Origin: Oikopleura dioica
Lineage: Eukaryota; Chordata; Appendicularia; Copelata; Oikopleuridae
Assembly (NCBI GenBank): GCA_907165135.1
Contig: OU015566.1
Location: 4,838,501 to 4,902,500, forward strand
Direction: 5' to 3'
DNA length: 64,000 bases
Shown: positions 40,189 through 51,349 of the stretch, piece after piece
Layout: the number at the start of each line of letters is the position of its first letter
How positions within the stretch are numbered: position 1 is the stretch's first letter
Program-made: the position numbers and the translations under genes
The notes under the pieces: model-generated
Databases searched by the model: none
Seen by the model: the letters and a program-made list of their open reading frames with translations, nothing else
What the model was told of the DNA's origin: nothing

Positions 40189-42176
40189 ATGAGAAAATCG
40201 CGAAGAATGAGCATCGTTTCCCTTTTGACCCGAATGAGCGAAAATTCCAACTTGCGAGAGCTCAAAAATGAATTGAAAGTGGCTCAACGGACTCAGCTGC
40301 AGAATCTCGAGTCGAATCATTCTGCGCAAATGGAGCTTGCGGCAGATTTGGTGTCTTTTTTGACCCTGAAAAGTAGGCTGCAGAAAGAGGTGGATGAGAA
40401 ATTGTTGAAATTGACGAAGATTTTAACGGAGCGGAGTCAAAAACGATCCGGGATTTTCGGCTTCAAGGATTCGACTGAAAATGCTTTTGAAAATTTATTG
40501 AAGCAAGAGGAAATCAGTCTCAGGTAAAAAAAACCCTTCTTTCTCACCGCCAATTTTCAGCCACCAACTCCGCGCCTCCGAGTCTCAAAGCTTTCTCGCC
40601 GAAGAAATCATCTCCCTCGCCGGCTTGACCCAAAAAAACTTCGAGCAAAACGAGTCGTTCCTCGAAGCCGTCCATGAAATGCACAAAGACATCCTCGCCC
40701 AGCTCTTCAAGACCGACAAGTTCGTTCAAACTTCGGAGAAAAAATCAAGGACGAAAGAATTGGCACTCAAGGAAGACTTTGCGGTCATCAAAAATAAGCA
40801 GAATTTTGATGTTGCGAGATGCCAGATGATCGCGTTTGGCGAAGAATGGAACGGGCATCAGGCGCTAGAACTTAGTTTTAATTCTCAGGTAGAGGATTAG
40901 GGTTCACTCGATAACCTTTGTAGAAATCCTGAGTCAGGGTCTGAGAGATCTCAAGGGAAAAGTCACGTAGGTTTTTGAGGGGTTTTCGAAAATTATTCAT
41001 CAGTCACGTACGCATTCTTCGTACGTGACCTTAACAATTTAGGATTCTGTTTCTCATAAATAGGTTTGAATTATTGCGAAGCCGCTTTGCGGCTTCGTTT
41101 AAAAAAAAAGCCGCTACGCGGCTTTTCATTTAAGATCTTTCAGACCCTGACTCTGGAATTTTGCACAGGTTTTAGATCCCAGGGTCACGGTTCAATATGA
41201 TTTTTTAGGAAAATTTCACAGTCGAAGTGACAAAAATCTTTCAAAAAATCATCGATCTCCAAGAAGAACAAATCGCAAAAGACAAAAACCGAACCCTCAT
41301 CTTCCAACAATCCCTAAACGCCGTCGACAAAGAAGAAATCCTCGCATCCTTCGCTGGAGAACTAAAACTGGAACTAGACTTGAACGAAAAAGTAAAAGCA
41401 AAGATTTCAAATCACGATCCACTTGATGAGTGCCAGCGGGAAGTGCAGGCGCAGAAATTGGCGGAAATTCGGAAGAGAAAAGAAGGATTGGAGAAGGAAA
41501 AACAACTGCTTGGAAGAGTTCAGAATAAGGAGACGAGCTTGATTCCAATGGTGGGTATTGAAGATAGCGAGGAGGAAATTGCCAAACAGATTTTGATCAT
41601 CAGGAACGGTTTTTGAAAAAAATGAGACATTGTCACGTACGCATTTGTACGTGACATGAACAATTTAAGAATTTGCCTCTGAAATCTGCCAAACATTATA
41701 AGAATTTTTTAAATAATTATTTAAAAGAACAAGTGATGATTTTTTGGAAAAAAACCGTCTCGAAGACATAAACTCGCGATTAACTCTCTCGAAAAAGCCG
41801 TCACCGAGTGTCTCGTCAAAACGAAAGTCTTCGCCGTTGCCAGAAATTCTTCCATCGCTCAAAATCATCAAGAAATATCGGTAAATTATCATTCTAACCG
41901 AGAAATTGATAATTAATTAAGTTTCCTCGCGGCGCTGTCATTGAACTTCCACAAGGTCTATCCGATTCGGAGATGGCGTTTGGCCTCTATCTGGTATTTC
42001 TTTAATCATTTTGAAAGCAATCTTGATGAATTATTCAGGCGAAAGGCGGTAAATTCCCGTCAAAATGCGTTGAACTCATTTCTGAAATCAACAAAGAAGA
42101 GCCTGAAAGAGAAGCTGGCGACCAAACTGACGATGAAAACTTTATTTCCATTCCTCCTGCTATCAAACTCATTTGA
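40189..42176 (+). CDS. Coiled-coil (F-BAR-like) protein with C-terminal SH3 domain
   Basis: Six exons, 40189-40523, 40561-40888, 41209-41603, 41766-41880, 41922-41993 and 42039-42176; all phases agree and give 460 residues. The first 330 are almost wholly helical and charged (NLRELKNELKVAQRTQLQ, QEEQIAKDKNRTLIFQQ, REVQAQKLAEIRKRKEGLE), as in F-BAR/BAR membrane-bending proteins. Residues about 350-420 fit an SH3 domain: VFAVARNSS, QEISFPRGAVIEL, then GKFPSKCVELI, the usual FPxxYVExI with Cys in place of Tyr. A short acidic tail follows. Intron 3 (41604-41765) is GA-AG with donor CAG|GAACGG; intron 2 holds a family-2 element. Likely a cytosolic adaptor at curved membranes; the exact subfamily is not clear. 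Confidence 0.8.
40905..41185. mobile_element. AP-1-word miniature element (family 2) with nested hairpins
   Basis: AATCCTGAGTCAGGGTCTGAG and TCAGACCCTGACTCTGG flank about 230 bp that include GTCACGTACGC/GCGTACGTGAC-type and GAAGCCGCTTTGCGGCTTC hairpins. Fills intron 2 of the coiled-coil/SH3 gene. Confidence 0.65.
41632..41654. repeat. Perfect short hairpin GTCACGTAC/GTACGTGAC
   Basis: Nine-bp arms and a five-base loop; the same arms occur near 40960-41030. CACGTG-like core. Inside a GA-AG intron. Confidence 0.6.
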
Positions 42177-42362
42177 ACAAAGAATTTTTCTCTCGCTTCA
42201 GATTTATAATTTCAAACATAAACAAGTTGACAAATACAAGGTGGCTCAGTAAGCATTGTAAGCGTCCATCAATCCATCGGCGATCGAGCCATCATACGCG
42301 CTGAATAAAAAAAATAATCGAATGAAAAAAATATTTTATCAATTCGACCGCTCTCTTTTTTA

Positions 42363-42490
42363 TTGGGGTTGTGTCCTAAATCGACGAAAAAATCTCGAAA
42401 AATTTTGCGTGGGCGGCTACTCGGGTGCTGATTGGCCGGTTAGTCAAATGCCGGCTTCTGATTGGTTGAAACTTTCCTGACACTCCCCCT
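42363..42490. mobile_element. CCAAT-box miniature element (family 1), copy 6
   Basis: GGGGTTGTGTCCTAAATCGACG at one end, TTCCTGACACTCCCCC at the other; GCTGATTGGCCGG and TTCTGATTGGTTG inside. Confidence 0.7.
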
Positions 42491-42562
42491 TTTATTGAGT
42501 CAAAATATGCTTTTTATAGGTTTTTGAAAATTTTTATTGCCTGAGATTATCCCAAAAATACC

Positions 42563-42696
42563 CATGTCTGAAACAAATTTGCATGGAAAATTTCAACCAA
42601 TCAGAAGCCTGGATTCCGCAAACCGGCCAATCAGCAGCCGAATTGCCGCCCACGCATAATTTTTCGGTATTTTTGTCGATTCCGGAGGCCACCCCG
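42563..42696. mobile_element. CCAAT-box miniature element (family 1), copy 7
   Basis: Partial left end, then CAACCAATCAGAAGCC, GGCCAATCAGCAGCC, GCCGCCCACGC, and TTTTTGTCGATTCCGG at the right; opposite direction to copy 6, 70 bp away. Confidence 0.7.
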
Positions 42697-42798
42697 GATT
42701 TTTAACCTATTGTAGCGACACCCTTAAGATCTTTAACCCTAACGCTTTCCCTTATCGTAAACAAAACCCCTTTCTTTTCAGTAAAAAATGCCGACTTA

Positions 42799-42918
42799 CT
42801 AGTTGAATGGATTAAAAGCCCCTCGTTTTTGCTCCTGCATCTTTGGCAGCTTTCCCAGTCCAAGAAGTCCGCCAAAAGCAGCTGAGCTCATTGTCACGAC
42901 AAAAAGTGATATTTTCAT
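42799..42918 (-). CDS. Tiny secreted peptide D, likely relative of the tandem peptide family
   Basis: Single exon of 40 codons. Signal peptide MKISLFVVTMSSAAFGG, then LLGLGKLPKMQEQKRGAF and a short tail. The G-L-G ... K-M-Q-E-Q pattern matches the exon junction region of peptide A (LGFGSMFQR then MQEQ), but without an intron. TATA box about 55 nt upstream. Too short to be sure by itself; shared motif, promoter and secretion signal make it credible. Confidence 0.5.
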   Translation of the reverse strand: MKISLFVVTMSSAAFGGLLGLGKLPKMQEQKRGAFNPFN

Positions 42919-42972
42919 CCTCTTCTTCTCAATGTCTTAATTTTAATTCTCAGCGCTGCTCCGTCATTTTTC

Positions 42973-42979
42973 TTTTATA
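42973..42979 (-). promoter_or_regulatory. TATA box of peptide gene D
   Basis: On the - strand GCGTATAAAAGAA, 55-61 nt before the start at 42918. Confidence 0.5.
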
Positions 42980-43898
42980 CGCAAAAAGTGCGTTAGCAAA
43001 ATTAAATAAATTATCTCCCATAAGATAGGCTGGGTTGCGTCCGAAAAGATCAGCCCCCGATCAGTGTTAAGGATCTCACCAATTTTGGAAATGGGGATCG
43101 CGTTCTTTTTCGGAGATAAAGAGGGGCAGCAAAATTGAAAGGAAAATAATTGACCAGGGGAAAATGAGAACAATTTGGGACGGAAAAATTCAAAATCAAA
43201 ATAAGGGTGTTACTTCTTTATGCGATTTTTTTTTTTCAAAATTGCTCAAATTCAAAAAAAAAATTGTGAAAATTTTGACCAAATTTTCAGTCAAATTTTA
43301 CACTCATGAATCATTAGTCATGGTCAATGAGTCATGGTTTTCGAGTCGAAAAGATTCTGATTGGTCGAAAATTTCGACCAATCAAAATTCCGGATTCGCA
43401 TTGTTTTTTCTGAAAAAAATTCGCGAAGAAATCCATTTTTTTGTCTTAAATATCATCAAAAATGTTAAGAATCTGACCTTGTCGTTAAAAACCAAATCGT
43501 CTGTATCTAATGTTTGACCCAAATGAGTATGATCTGGTCTATTTATTATCTTGGAGAATCAATAATTCACGATGGAACGACACTAATGATGCGTTTATAC
43601 AATCCGACGGGCTGCGTTTTTGAACAGTGCTTTCTCTCGAACCAACGTCCAATTACATCTTCAATTACTGTATTCATTCATAAATTAGTAGATGCATGCA
43701 AGTCAGAATTTGACGAAAGTCATTCTTCGTCAGCGAAAAAATTACTTATTCAAGGCAAATTTCGAGCAGGATCAATTTGACACTCAAATTTCGGAATGCT
43801 GCTTCGTTTTACGAGACCAATGCAAATGTTGCCGACTACACGAAGCTTCGATATTATTGATTTTTCGATCAAATAGTCCCAAAATTTCTGCAAAAAGC

Positions 43899-45130
43899 AT
43901 GTCGAATGAAGGGGGAAAAGAAATTGACTATTTTTACAACACGAAAGATGAAAGAGAGCAAACGCTATCAGAACTTCGATCAGGTAATAAAAGAGATAAA
44001 AAATACGAATTATCGAATTATTAAAATCCTTATATAAAACTCTTGTAGAAATGATGATGCTGCGCGCAGTGGTCTCTGATCTGAGCAAAAAATTCGAGGA
44101 TGAGAAACAATACCGACTTCGAGCTGATTACGAAAAGAAGCGGGAGGCTGAGTTCGCTCGGCAGCAACTTGAAAAGGAGTTTCAAACGAAGATGACGATT
44201 CGGGAAGACGACTTGAAGTTTGAGCACCAATCAGTGGAGAATTCTTTGCGGGAGGAAATAAGAGAATTAAGGAATCAAAATGAAGAAAGGATGGTGAATT
44301 TTGAGCGGAAAATTCACGAGCTTGAAAGAAATTTGCTCACTAAAATGGAAGTCAAAGAAAGAGTTATTTCAAAGCAACAGCAAGAAATAAACAACCTGAA
44401 ATCGAAAAATAAGCAATTCGAAAAGAAAGTGTCGCGGTTGAAAAATCAAAATGATGAGTTGGAAAGAACAGTGAGAAGGTATAACGACAGAACAAGGATA
44501 AACGAAGTTGAAATAGAAGAGAGGCGAGAATATGATGATAAGCAGTTTCAAGAGCTGAAAAAACAATTTGACGAAATGAAAAATCAATCAAAAAAGAGTG
44601 AAACTCGACTGAAAAGAAACGAGGGAGGATGCATTCTCCGAAATTTCGTTGTCGACCTTCCGCCGGAGAAATACCATTCTCGCGAAGACGTGATTCCTTT
44701 TCTGAGCGCTCTTGACGCGGGCTTAGCTGACTTGAAACTCAAAATGCTTTTTACGAATCCGTTGAAGGCGAAATACTCGGATGATTATTTTAAAGTTGTT
44801 CAAGAAGGTGATTTTTTTTATTTTCCAAAATTATATCATGACAAGGCTGCTGAAATTCTTTGGAAAAGTGATTTTGGCTTTCGGACATATATTGGTGAAC
44901 CAAGTTCGACAAATGGCGAATTGCAAATTCAATTCGTTATTTGTGTTCTTCCCGGAATAAAAATACAAATCGAAAGCAATATGGATAAAAAGTACAAAAC
45001 AAAGTCAGATTCAGAAAAAAGAACAATTGAATCGAAGAAATTTCATTATTTCGCATTTATAATTTTCATTTCAAAAGAAAACTTTGACCGTCTCATTATC
45101 ACTTTCAAAGTCTCTTCTCAATCAAAATAG
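43899..45130 (+). CDS. Coiled-coil protein with conserved C-terminal domain, unknown (copy 1)
   Basis: Two exons, 43899-43983 and 44049-45130, 388 residues. The start MSNEGGKEIDYFYNTKDERE is shared with copy 2. Residues 30-220 form a long coiled coil (for example EFARQQLEKEFQTKM, KQQQEINNLKSKNKQ). The last 170 residues make a compact domain (EGGCILRNFVVDLPPEKY, FLSALDAGLADLKLKMLF, FYFPKLYHDKAAEILW, FVICVLPGIKIQIES) of alternating strands that I cannot assign. No signal peptide: likely cytosolic. A 1.5-kb direct duplicate lies 3.2 kb downstream. Confidence 0.75.
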
Positions 45131-45302
45131 TCAATTTTTGTTAAATTTAAAAAACACATTTTCTCATCGAAATTTTTCTCAAGACCAAGAACGAAATCTA
45201 AAATCATTCAATTTTCACTTTTCTCTGTTATTACCTTCCAAATCTGTTCAAATTTGATTCTTTGATAAATAAAGATGATTGATATAACAATGTATTCTGA
45301 AT

Positions 45303-45705
45303 TTAAGGGGGTAGAACTAGGGTTTTCGAAAAAAGCCGATTCTAGACCGGCGCTCGAAGCCAAGAGAGCTTAGATTTTCAAATTTTCTCTTCGGCTGAAG
45401 ATAGAAAAAACCTAGATCTAACAACATTTTTCTTAAAATAATTTTTCGTCAACACATTTTGGCGTTAGAGAGCGAAACTTCAACCCATCTCTTCGAAAAT
45501 CGCAGTTTTAGCGTATTTGCGTCCTCAAATTTCTCGAGTCACAAGACTAGCCAAATGTTTAAAATCTCATTTTAAGATAGTTTTACCCTTTATCTAGCAA
45601 CATTTTTGAGGAAATTGCGTTATCATAACTAAAAACAGGTTTTTCTTATTTAAAGTGCTGCCCGAAAATCACGGTTTTTCGAGAAATCTAGTTCTACCCC
45701 CTTAA
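45303..45705. mobile_element. TTAA-flanked miniature element, 0.4 kb
   Basis: TTAA at each side, inverted ends GGGGGTAGAACTAG / CTAGTTCTACCCCC. No coding capacity. Lies 170 bp after copy 1 of the duplicated gene. Confidence 0.8.
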
Positions 45706-45770
45706 AATACTTTGATCTTTAAAACTTGACAGTTTTGTCTCAGCTTAATAATTGGTTTATGAGAAAAGCA

Positions 45771-46073
45771 GGGTGTAGGGCGGCCACGGTACAAATTTGT
45801 ACCGCCGTTACAAATTTGTACCGGCGGTACAAAAATTTTTGTACCGGCGGTACAAGCCGAAAATAAAATCCGAGAAAAAGTGTGCGCTTCGCGCTAGAAT
45901 TGAAAAAAACTCCTTACTGGTATAGCTGAGGTGGAGTTCTGTCCAAAAATTATCATTATTTCGGGTAAAAATCGGTTTTTATTGTCAACAAAATTATCAT
46001 TTTATGTACCGGCGTTACAAAATTTGTACCCGCGGTACAAATTTCACTTTTGTACCGTGGCCGCCCGCCCCCC
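45771..46073. mobile_element. hAT-like miniature element built of GTACC palindromes
   Basis: 303 bp between 8-bp direct repeats GAAAAGCA (45763-45770 and 46074-46081). Inverted ends contain GGGCGGCCACGGTACAAA. Within, GGTACAAATTTGTACC-type palindromes recur at least four times. 8-bp target size and inverted G-rich ends point to hAT. Confidence 0.75.
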
Positions 46074-46111
46074 GAAAAGCATATAAGATGTTCATTGACC
46101 GTAGTAATTCA

Positions 46112-46885
46112 TTAAGGCTATAACGTCTCTTTTTGCCTCTCTGGAAAACAGACTTTCCTTGGTCGATTTCAAAAATTTAAAGGACAAACATACTTGTTTT
46201 CTCCTAAAAAATTCAAAAATGCCATCAAAAAATACTTTTCTTTGGTAATTTTTTGCTCTAGAATCATTCAAAAATCGCCGATCGGTTTTCCGAGAAAACT
46301 GGAAGCTCTGAGGTAAAATATATCCGACAATAATATTTAATAAAGCATAGTCTATAATCCTCACGGAAAATATTTCAAAAAATTGTGTAAATTATGATTC
46401 TAGTTTTCTCTTCTTTTAAATCTCTTTTGTTAATAGACTGACGCTTGAGATCCGCGCAGCCAATCAGAGCGCGATGAATCGCTTGACTCACACGCTCGCC
46501 AACAGCGCTCTCTTTTTGGCCTGGAGGATAGCACTCCGCGCAGCGCGTCAACGCGCATTTTTATCCTCAGGTGCCAGCACTAACATGGCCCTAGAATGAA
46601 ATTTTGAGGAGATATCGAAGATTTTTTTCCGTGGGGATTGTAGAGAAGGCTTTAATCTATTTATTGATAAAAAAAAAATCTACCTCTGTAATGGGAAAAT
46701 TCTTCGGAAAACCGATCGGCGTTTTTTAAATGATTGTAAAGTCGAAATTTCAAAAGAAATAATAATTTTTGATCAAATTTCTGAAATCTACGATAGATTT
46801 TAAGTATATAAATCTTTTTTATTTTTGAAATCGACCAAGGGAAGTCCGTTTTCCAGAGAGGCCAAAAGAGAGGTTAAAGCCTTAA
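46112..46885. mobile_element. TTAA-flanked element with long inverted arms
   Basis: TTAA at 46112-46115 and 46882-46885; arms of about 190 bp (GGCTATAACGTCTCTTTTTG ... and the inverse around 46640-46881) with a GC-rich centre (46440-46570) that carries CCAATCAGAGCGCG. The 90-codon frame on the - strand lies in one arm and is not a gene. Confidence 0.75.
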
Positions 46886-47108
46886 TAAGTCGATGCATGC
46901 AAGTTAAAATTTGAGAAAAGTAAGCATTTTTCAGCGGAAAAATCATTAATTCAAAACAAATTTGGAGCATCAAATTTCAAATTTCTATTTGAATTTCAAT
47001 TTTCAGAATTCAGTTTGTTTTTACGAGACAAATGCAAATGTTGACAATGAAACGAAGCTTCGATATTCTCGATTTTGCGCTCTAATACGCGCCAGATTCC
47101 CTGCAAAA

Positions 47109-48105
47109 ATGTCGAATGAAGAGGGAAAAGAAATCGACTACTTTTATAACACAAAAGATGAAAGAGAGCACACGCTAGCTGAACTTCGATCAGGTAAAGG
47201 AGGAAGAAGAAATCGAGAATCATAGAATTATTATAATCAAAATCTGAAAATAATGTAGAAATGATGATGCTACGAGCGATGGTTGCAGATCTTAGCAAAA
47301 AATTCGAGGATGAGAGGCAATATCGACTTCGAAGTGATTTTGAGAATGAGCAGAAAGCTGTATTTGCTCGGCAGCAACTTGAAAAGGAGTTTAATACGAA
47401 AATGACGATTCGAGAAGATGACTTGAAATTTCAGCACCAATCTGTGGAGAATTCTTTGCGAGAGGAGATACAAGAACTCAAAATTGAACTGAAGAAAACG
47501 CAAGAATCCGATGAAAAGCAGCTTCAAGAACTGAAAAACAACTGGATGATCTAAAAGCTCAATCGAAAGAAACTGAAACTCAAGTGAAAAGAAACGAGGG
47601 AGGATGCATTCTAAGAAAATTCGTTGTCGACCTTCCGCCCGAGGAATACCATTCGCGCGAAGATTTGATTCTTTTTCTGAGCGCTCTTGAAGCGGGCTTA
47701 GCTGATTTGAAATTCAGAGTGCTTTTTACGAGTCCGTTCAAGGCGAGATACTCGAATGAATATTTTAAAGATATTTATAAAGGTGATGATTATTATATTC
47801 CAAAATTATATCATGAAAGGGCTGGTGAAATTCTTTGGAAAAATGATTTAGGCTTTCAAATAAATATTGTTGAACTTAGTTCGAAGAATGGCCAATTAGA
47901 AATTTCTTTCGTTATTTTCGTTCTTCCCGGAATAAAAATACAAATAGAAAGTGACATTGATAAAAACTACAAAACAGATTCATTTTCACGAGAAATAACA
48001 CTTGAATCGAAGAAATTTAATTATTTCGGATTTGAAATTTTTGTTTCAAAAGAAAACTTTGACCGTCTCATTGTCACTTTCAAAGTCTCTTCTCAATCAA
48101 AATAG
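47109..48105 (+). pseudogene. Copy 2 of the duplicated coiled-coil gene, frame broken by one base
   Basis: Exon 1 47109-47193 (MSNEEGKEIDYFYNTKDERE) and exon 2 from 47259 follow copy 1 closely, including intron position. The coiled coil is shorter by about 75 residues. At about 47535 a run of five A stands where copy 1 has six, which shifts the frame to a stop (47552); the downstream frame from 47554 is fully open and matches the copy-1 domain to the same SSQSK end. So it is either a young pseudogene or a base error. Upstream flanks are also duplicated (compare 43690-43890 with 46890-47100). Confidence 0.7.
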
Positions 48106-48114
48106 TCAATTTTT

Positions 48115-48640
48115 TTAATTTACAAAGCACATTTCATCGCCAAAATTTTTCTCAAGCCAAAAAAATAATTTAAAATTATTAAATTATCATGCTTTTGTCT
48201 GTTATTTCTTTGACAATCTGTTGAATATCCGATTCTTTGTTTAATAAAAAAATCATCTGAAAGATGAAGGCTATGAAAATTTATGAATAAAAAAAGCATA
48301 TTTTCTTTTAAGAGTATTGTTTTATAAGAAAAGGAAAAGGCAGTTTCTCTGACGCAGGAAAAATTAGTGACGTCAAAATTATAAAAACGAAATTAAAAAA
48401 TATTTTCGTGACGCAGAAGAACCAGATTAGTAGCACCAAAAAGAGAGCGTTTGTAAAAACGCCATTCCGATTCGGGATCAATGGTAATGAGTTCCTACGT
48501 CGATGATGAACGATTCTGATTACGCGCAATGGCGTTGTCTAGCCGATTAACGACCACTTAAAAGCGACGACAACAGCGACAACCAAAATCATGCGGAAAG
48601 CGAAATTCGATAAATAAAACAACCAGCGCCGGGTCATGGA
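48115..48640. other. Intergenic, no gene seen
   Basis: 3' flank of copy 2 and the promoter side of the next gene; a weak TATA-like ATAAATAAA at 48610. Confidence 0.35.
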
Positions 48641-48643
48641 CAT

Positions 48644-49314
48644 ATGATCATTTTTACTTTGCTGGTTTTTTCAAGCGCTTTCGGAGATTCGAGAAAAGAG
48701 GGTGATTTGAGTGGAGACAACGAGGAGAATTTAAGAAGATGCAGGGCTTTTGGCGATTTCGGGGCGAAATTGCAAATTTTCGAGGAAGAAAATTGCCAGG
48801 TATTGCCCCAGGGCTTTTCGAGAGTTCGTTTTTCATCAGTCATCGTCGATTTTTGGCTAGAAAAATGACCCGAATTTGTGTTTTTGGGCAGAACAAAGAA
48901 AAGAGAGATTTTTTCTCGATCTAGATTTTGATTGGCTGGTAGGCCAAATTCAGCCAGCCTATTGGTCATTGAAAAATCCACTTCCTTTTTTTGGTTTTGT
49001 CTGTTTATTTTATCTCAAAAAGCCAGAATAAGCTAATGACTTCTTAAATTTACCATCTTTGGATTTCAACTTTGATCAAATTTGACAAAATGAGGACAAA
49101 GAGATCGCTCAGATTTATACAGAGATCAACAGAATGACGATTTATGTTTTCTTCACTCAGTCTTCTCAAACCTAATTACCGGATGCATAAAACTCAATAA
49201 TTTTTTTAGTGTCAAAGCAATTTCCGCCGTGAAAAAGATGCCTCGAATTCATTTACTTCTTTCAAACCATGTGACGCGTCGTCGACAAAAGGATTGTGTT
49301 CAGAAAGATATTAA
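48644..49314 (+). CDS. Small secreted Cys-rich protein, unknown
   Basis: Exons 48644-48799 and 49210-49314, phase 0, 86 residues. Signal peptide MIIFTLLVFSSAFG, acidic stretch (EGDLSGDNEEN), then RRCRAFGDFGAKLQIFEEE and N-C-Q at the exon end; exon 2 CQSNFRREK ... FKPCDASSTKGLCSERY. Five cysteines in all. The C...G-A-K-L pattern recalls the opening of a CTLD, but there is no room for a whole domain. AATAAA lies about 75 nt after the stop. The intron holds an ATTGG-bearing element. Confidence 0.6.
48920..48985. repeat. ATTGG-rich element (family 3), copy 2
   Basis: TTGATTGGCTGGTAGGCC, CCAGCCTATTGGTC and CCACTTCC; matches 34650-34710. In the intron of the Cys-rich gene. Confidence 0.5.
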
Positions 49315-49319
49315 TCACT

Positions 49320-49950
49320 TTTGGTCACTTTTGGGCAATCGTCACAACTCAAAAGCAAATGGCCACGATAAAGTTTTATTTATAGACCAATAAAAGTAAG
49401 TTACTGCATTTTTTTCTTAATATTATGCTTCAAATTGCTGAACAAAATCAAAAGAATGCCCCGAAAAATGCTCCTGCACTGCCAAAATTATTTCTTCATG
49501 CATTTGCTCCTCAAATTTTATTTATTTTAACCAAAGGGAGGGATTTGACAAATACATTTTGAGAAAACTCCAAGGAAAAATTTCTTGTCAAATCCTTGCG
49601 AAAGCTGCTTTTTCGCGAAAACAAGTCATATCACCAAACGATCGATTATTAAATCGTCGAGGAAAGTGATATAAAATAATTAGTGCCACATTTGAATACA
49701 TTAAATTTACTTTATTTACGACCGATCTGGGCGAGAAAATTTTCTAGACTTATTTTTTTTGACTATCAAAATCATGGTCGAAGAATTTTTCACATAAGAT
49801 CCCGAATCAAAGGGTCATTTATAGCAATAAAAATCGTGATCATTTTTCATCTTTTTTTTTTGGATTAAAGTTGAGCTCGAATTGATTATGCTGATCAATG
49901 AGTGGCTGGAGGATATTAAATCGGTTTTCATCACCATAAAAGTGCGCGAG
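49320..49950. other. Intergenic, no gene seen
   Basis: AT-rich; a possible first exon of the next gene may lie here but cannot be identified. Confidence 0.3.
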
Positions 49951-49958
49951 ATACGAGA

Positions 49959-51349
49959 ATGGGTGTCAGAATTTATGATTATTGGAAAAACTCAAGTTCC
50001 CACGAGCTCAGGTAAGCGGAGAAACCAACACGATGACGTTTCGTTTTCCTACTCCTAGGCCGTTTCTCTGCGATGAATGTAAAGAAGGCGGCGATTTGTA
50101 TGCTCAATGTTATGAAAATGAAATTTCTACGATAAAAATTTTAATGAAAAATGGAGGCGAAATTCTGTCCGAAAATTCTTTAGGCAAGAGCTTTGAAAAA
50201 TCACTGAATTCGCGATTTCTGACTCGAAAAAAGCTTTTTCTCAGAAAATATTTTACAAACACTCAATCAATCCGAAGTTTCTTCAGCCGAGGTTCAAACC
50301 ACTGTATCACTTTTCTGCGGCTGCTCAAGTAAGCACCTTCCTTCATTTCTCCTCTACCCCTTTCAGACAACTTTCAATTCCGAAATGGCACCTGCCAATT
50401 GATCGACCATTACTCACATCACTGCCAAGAAGATGAGATTTTCGGAATAAACCAGTGCAATAAAATCACCAACGCCTCACCAATCGAAGAAACTATTTGC
50501 CATGAAGATGACTGCTCCAGTGTTGTTGCCTTTGAAGAATTATGTTTTAATGAAGAAGATACACTTGACGACGAATGTTTCGAATGTGCCCATGTTTGCG
50601 ACACAACTCCTGTTCTTAAGAAGTTTTTCAAATGCTACGACTGTGCAGTTGAAACAACAACAACATCTCCGACTACAATGTTGTCAACGATAACCACGAC
50701 TTCAACAACGACTTCAACATCGACAACGACAACGAAGACCACGACGACGACGACTACGACATCGACAACTAGTATAGCTGCGACAACATCAATGATGACA
50801 ACGACGACTCAACCAGTGACCAGCCTATCGACAACTTCAGAAATAACAAGCCCTACAACGATTCCCGATTTCGATCCAAGTCAACCACTCGATATTCTGA
50901 CAAAAATCATCACCATCTTTCCCAATGACATCTGTAAAAAGGACACTGATGATGAAGAATTCATTTGCGAGCCAAAAAACTCAATTTATCTGAATCGACC
51001 TTGGAACGCCGACTTTGCCAATCCTTTTTCACAATCATTCTATTCCATTTTCAACCAGGTCGGAAACTTGTTCAAATCTCCGCAAGAAGAAACAACTTCG
51101 ACCCTGATGCAAACGAAGAGTAATTATCGCGTAAACGCTTCGACCTTCGAAATAACCTTGATCAAAATGACGCCCGTTTCCGAAACGAGAATCGAAGATG
51201 AATTGAGTGAGGAAGAATACAAGCAAGTGAAGAATATGATTCATTTAAGAGGGGGGTCGTCAATATTCTGGTTACGCAAAAACAAAAAAGCGCGAAAACC
51301 TGCTTTTATTGAAAAAAACAAATTCTCTGGGTATAAAGAAAAGGGTTGA
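49959..51349 (+). CDS. Cys-rich, Thr-rich mucin-like protein, 3' end altered by a transposon
   Basis: Approximate gene. Pieces: 49959-50017 (start uncertain), from 50059 (RPFLCDECKEGGDLYAQC), about 50246-50331 (VSLFCGCS) and from 50368 (NFQFRNGTCQLIDHY ... ). The long last piece has a Cys-rich region (TICHEDDCSS, ELCFNEED, DECFECAHVC, KCYDCAVE), then about 70 residues mostly Thr with Ser (50650-50850, ACA/ACG/ACT repeats), then a mixed C-terminal part (DICKKDTDDEEFICEP, RPWNADFANPF). A Thr-rich tract would be O-glycosylated by GalNAc-transferases. In house-building larvaceans such Cys-plus-mucin proteins occur among oikosins; this link is only a guess. From about residue R in MIHLR the frame enters a TTAA element and the last 35 residues are transposon-encoded. 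Confidence 0.6.

Noticed and set aside
46092-46364. 90-codon - strand frame
   Set aside because: Lies in an arm of a TTAA element with an inverted copy at 46640-46881; not coding.
50419-50631. Ser-rich - strand frame opposite the mucin-like gene
   Set aside because: Shadow of the real + strand frame; no independent coding features.
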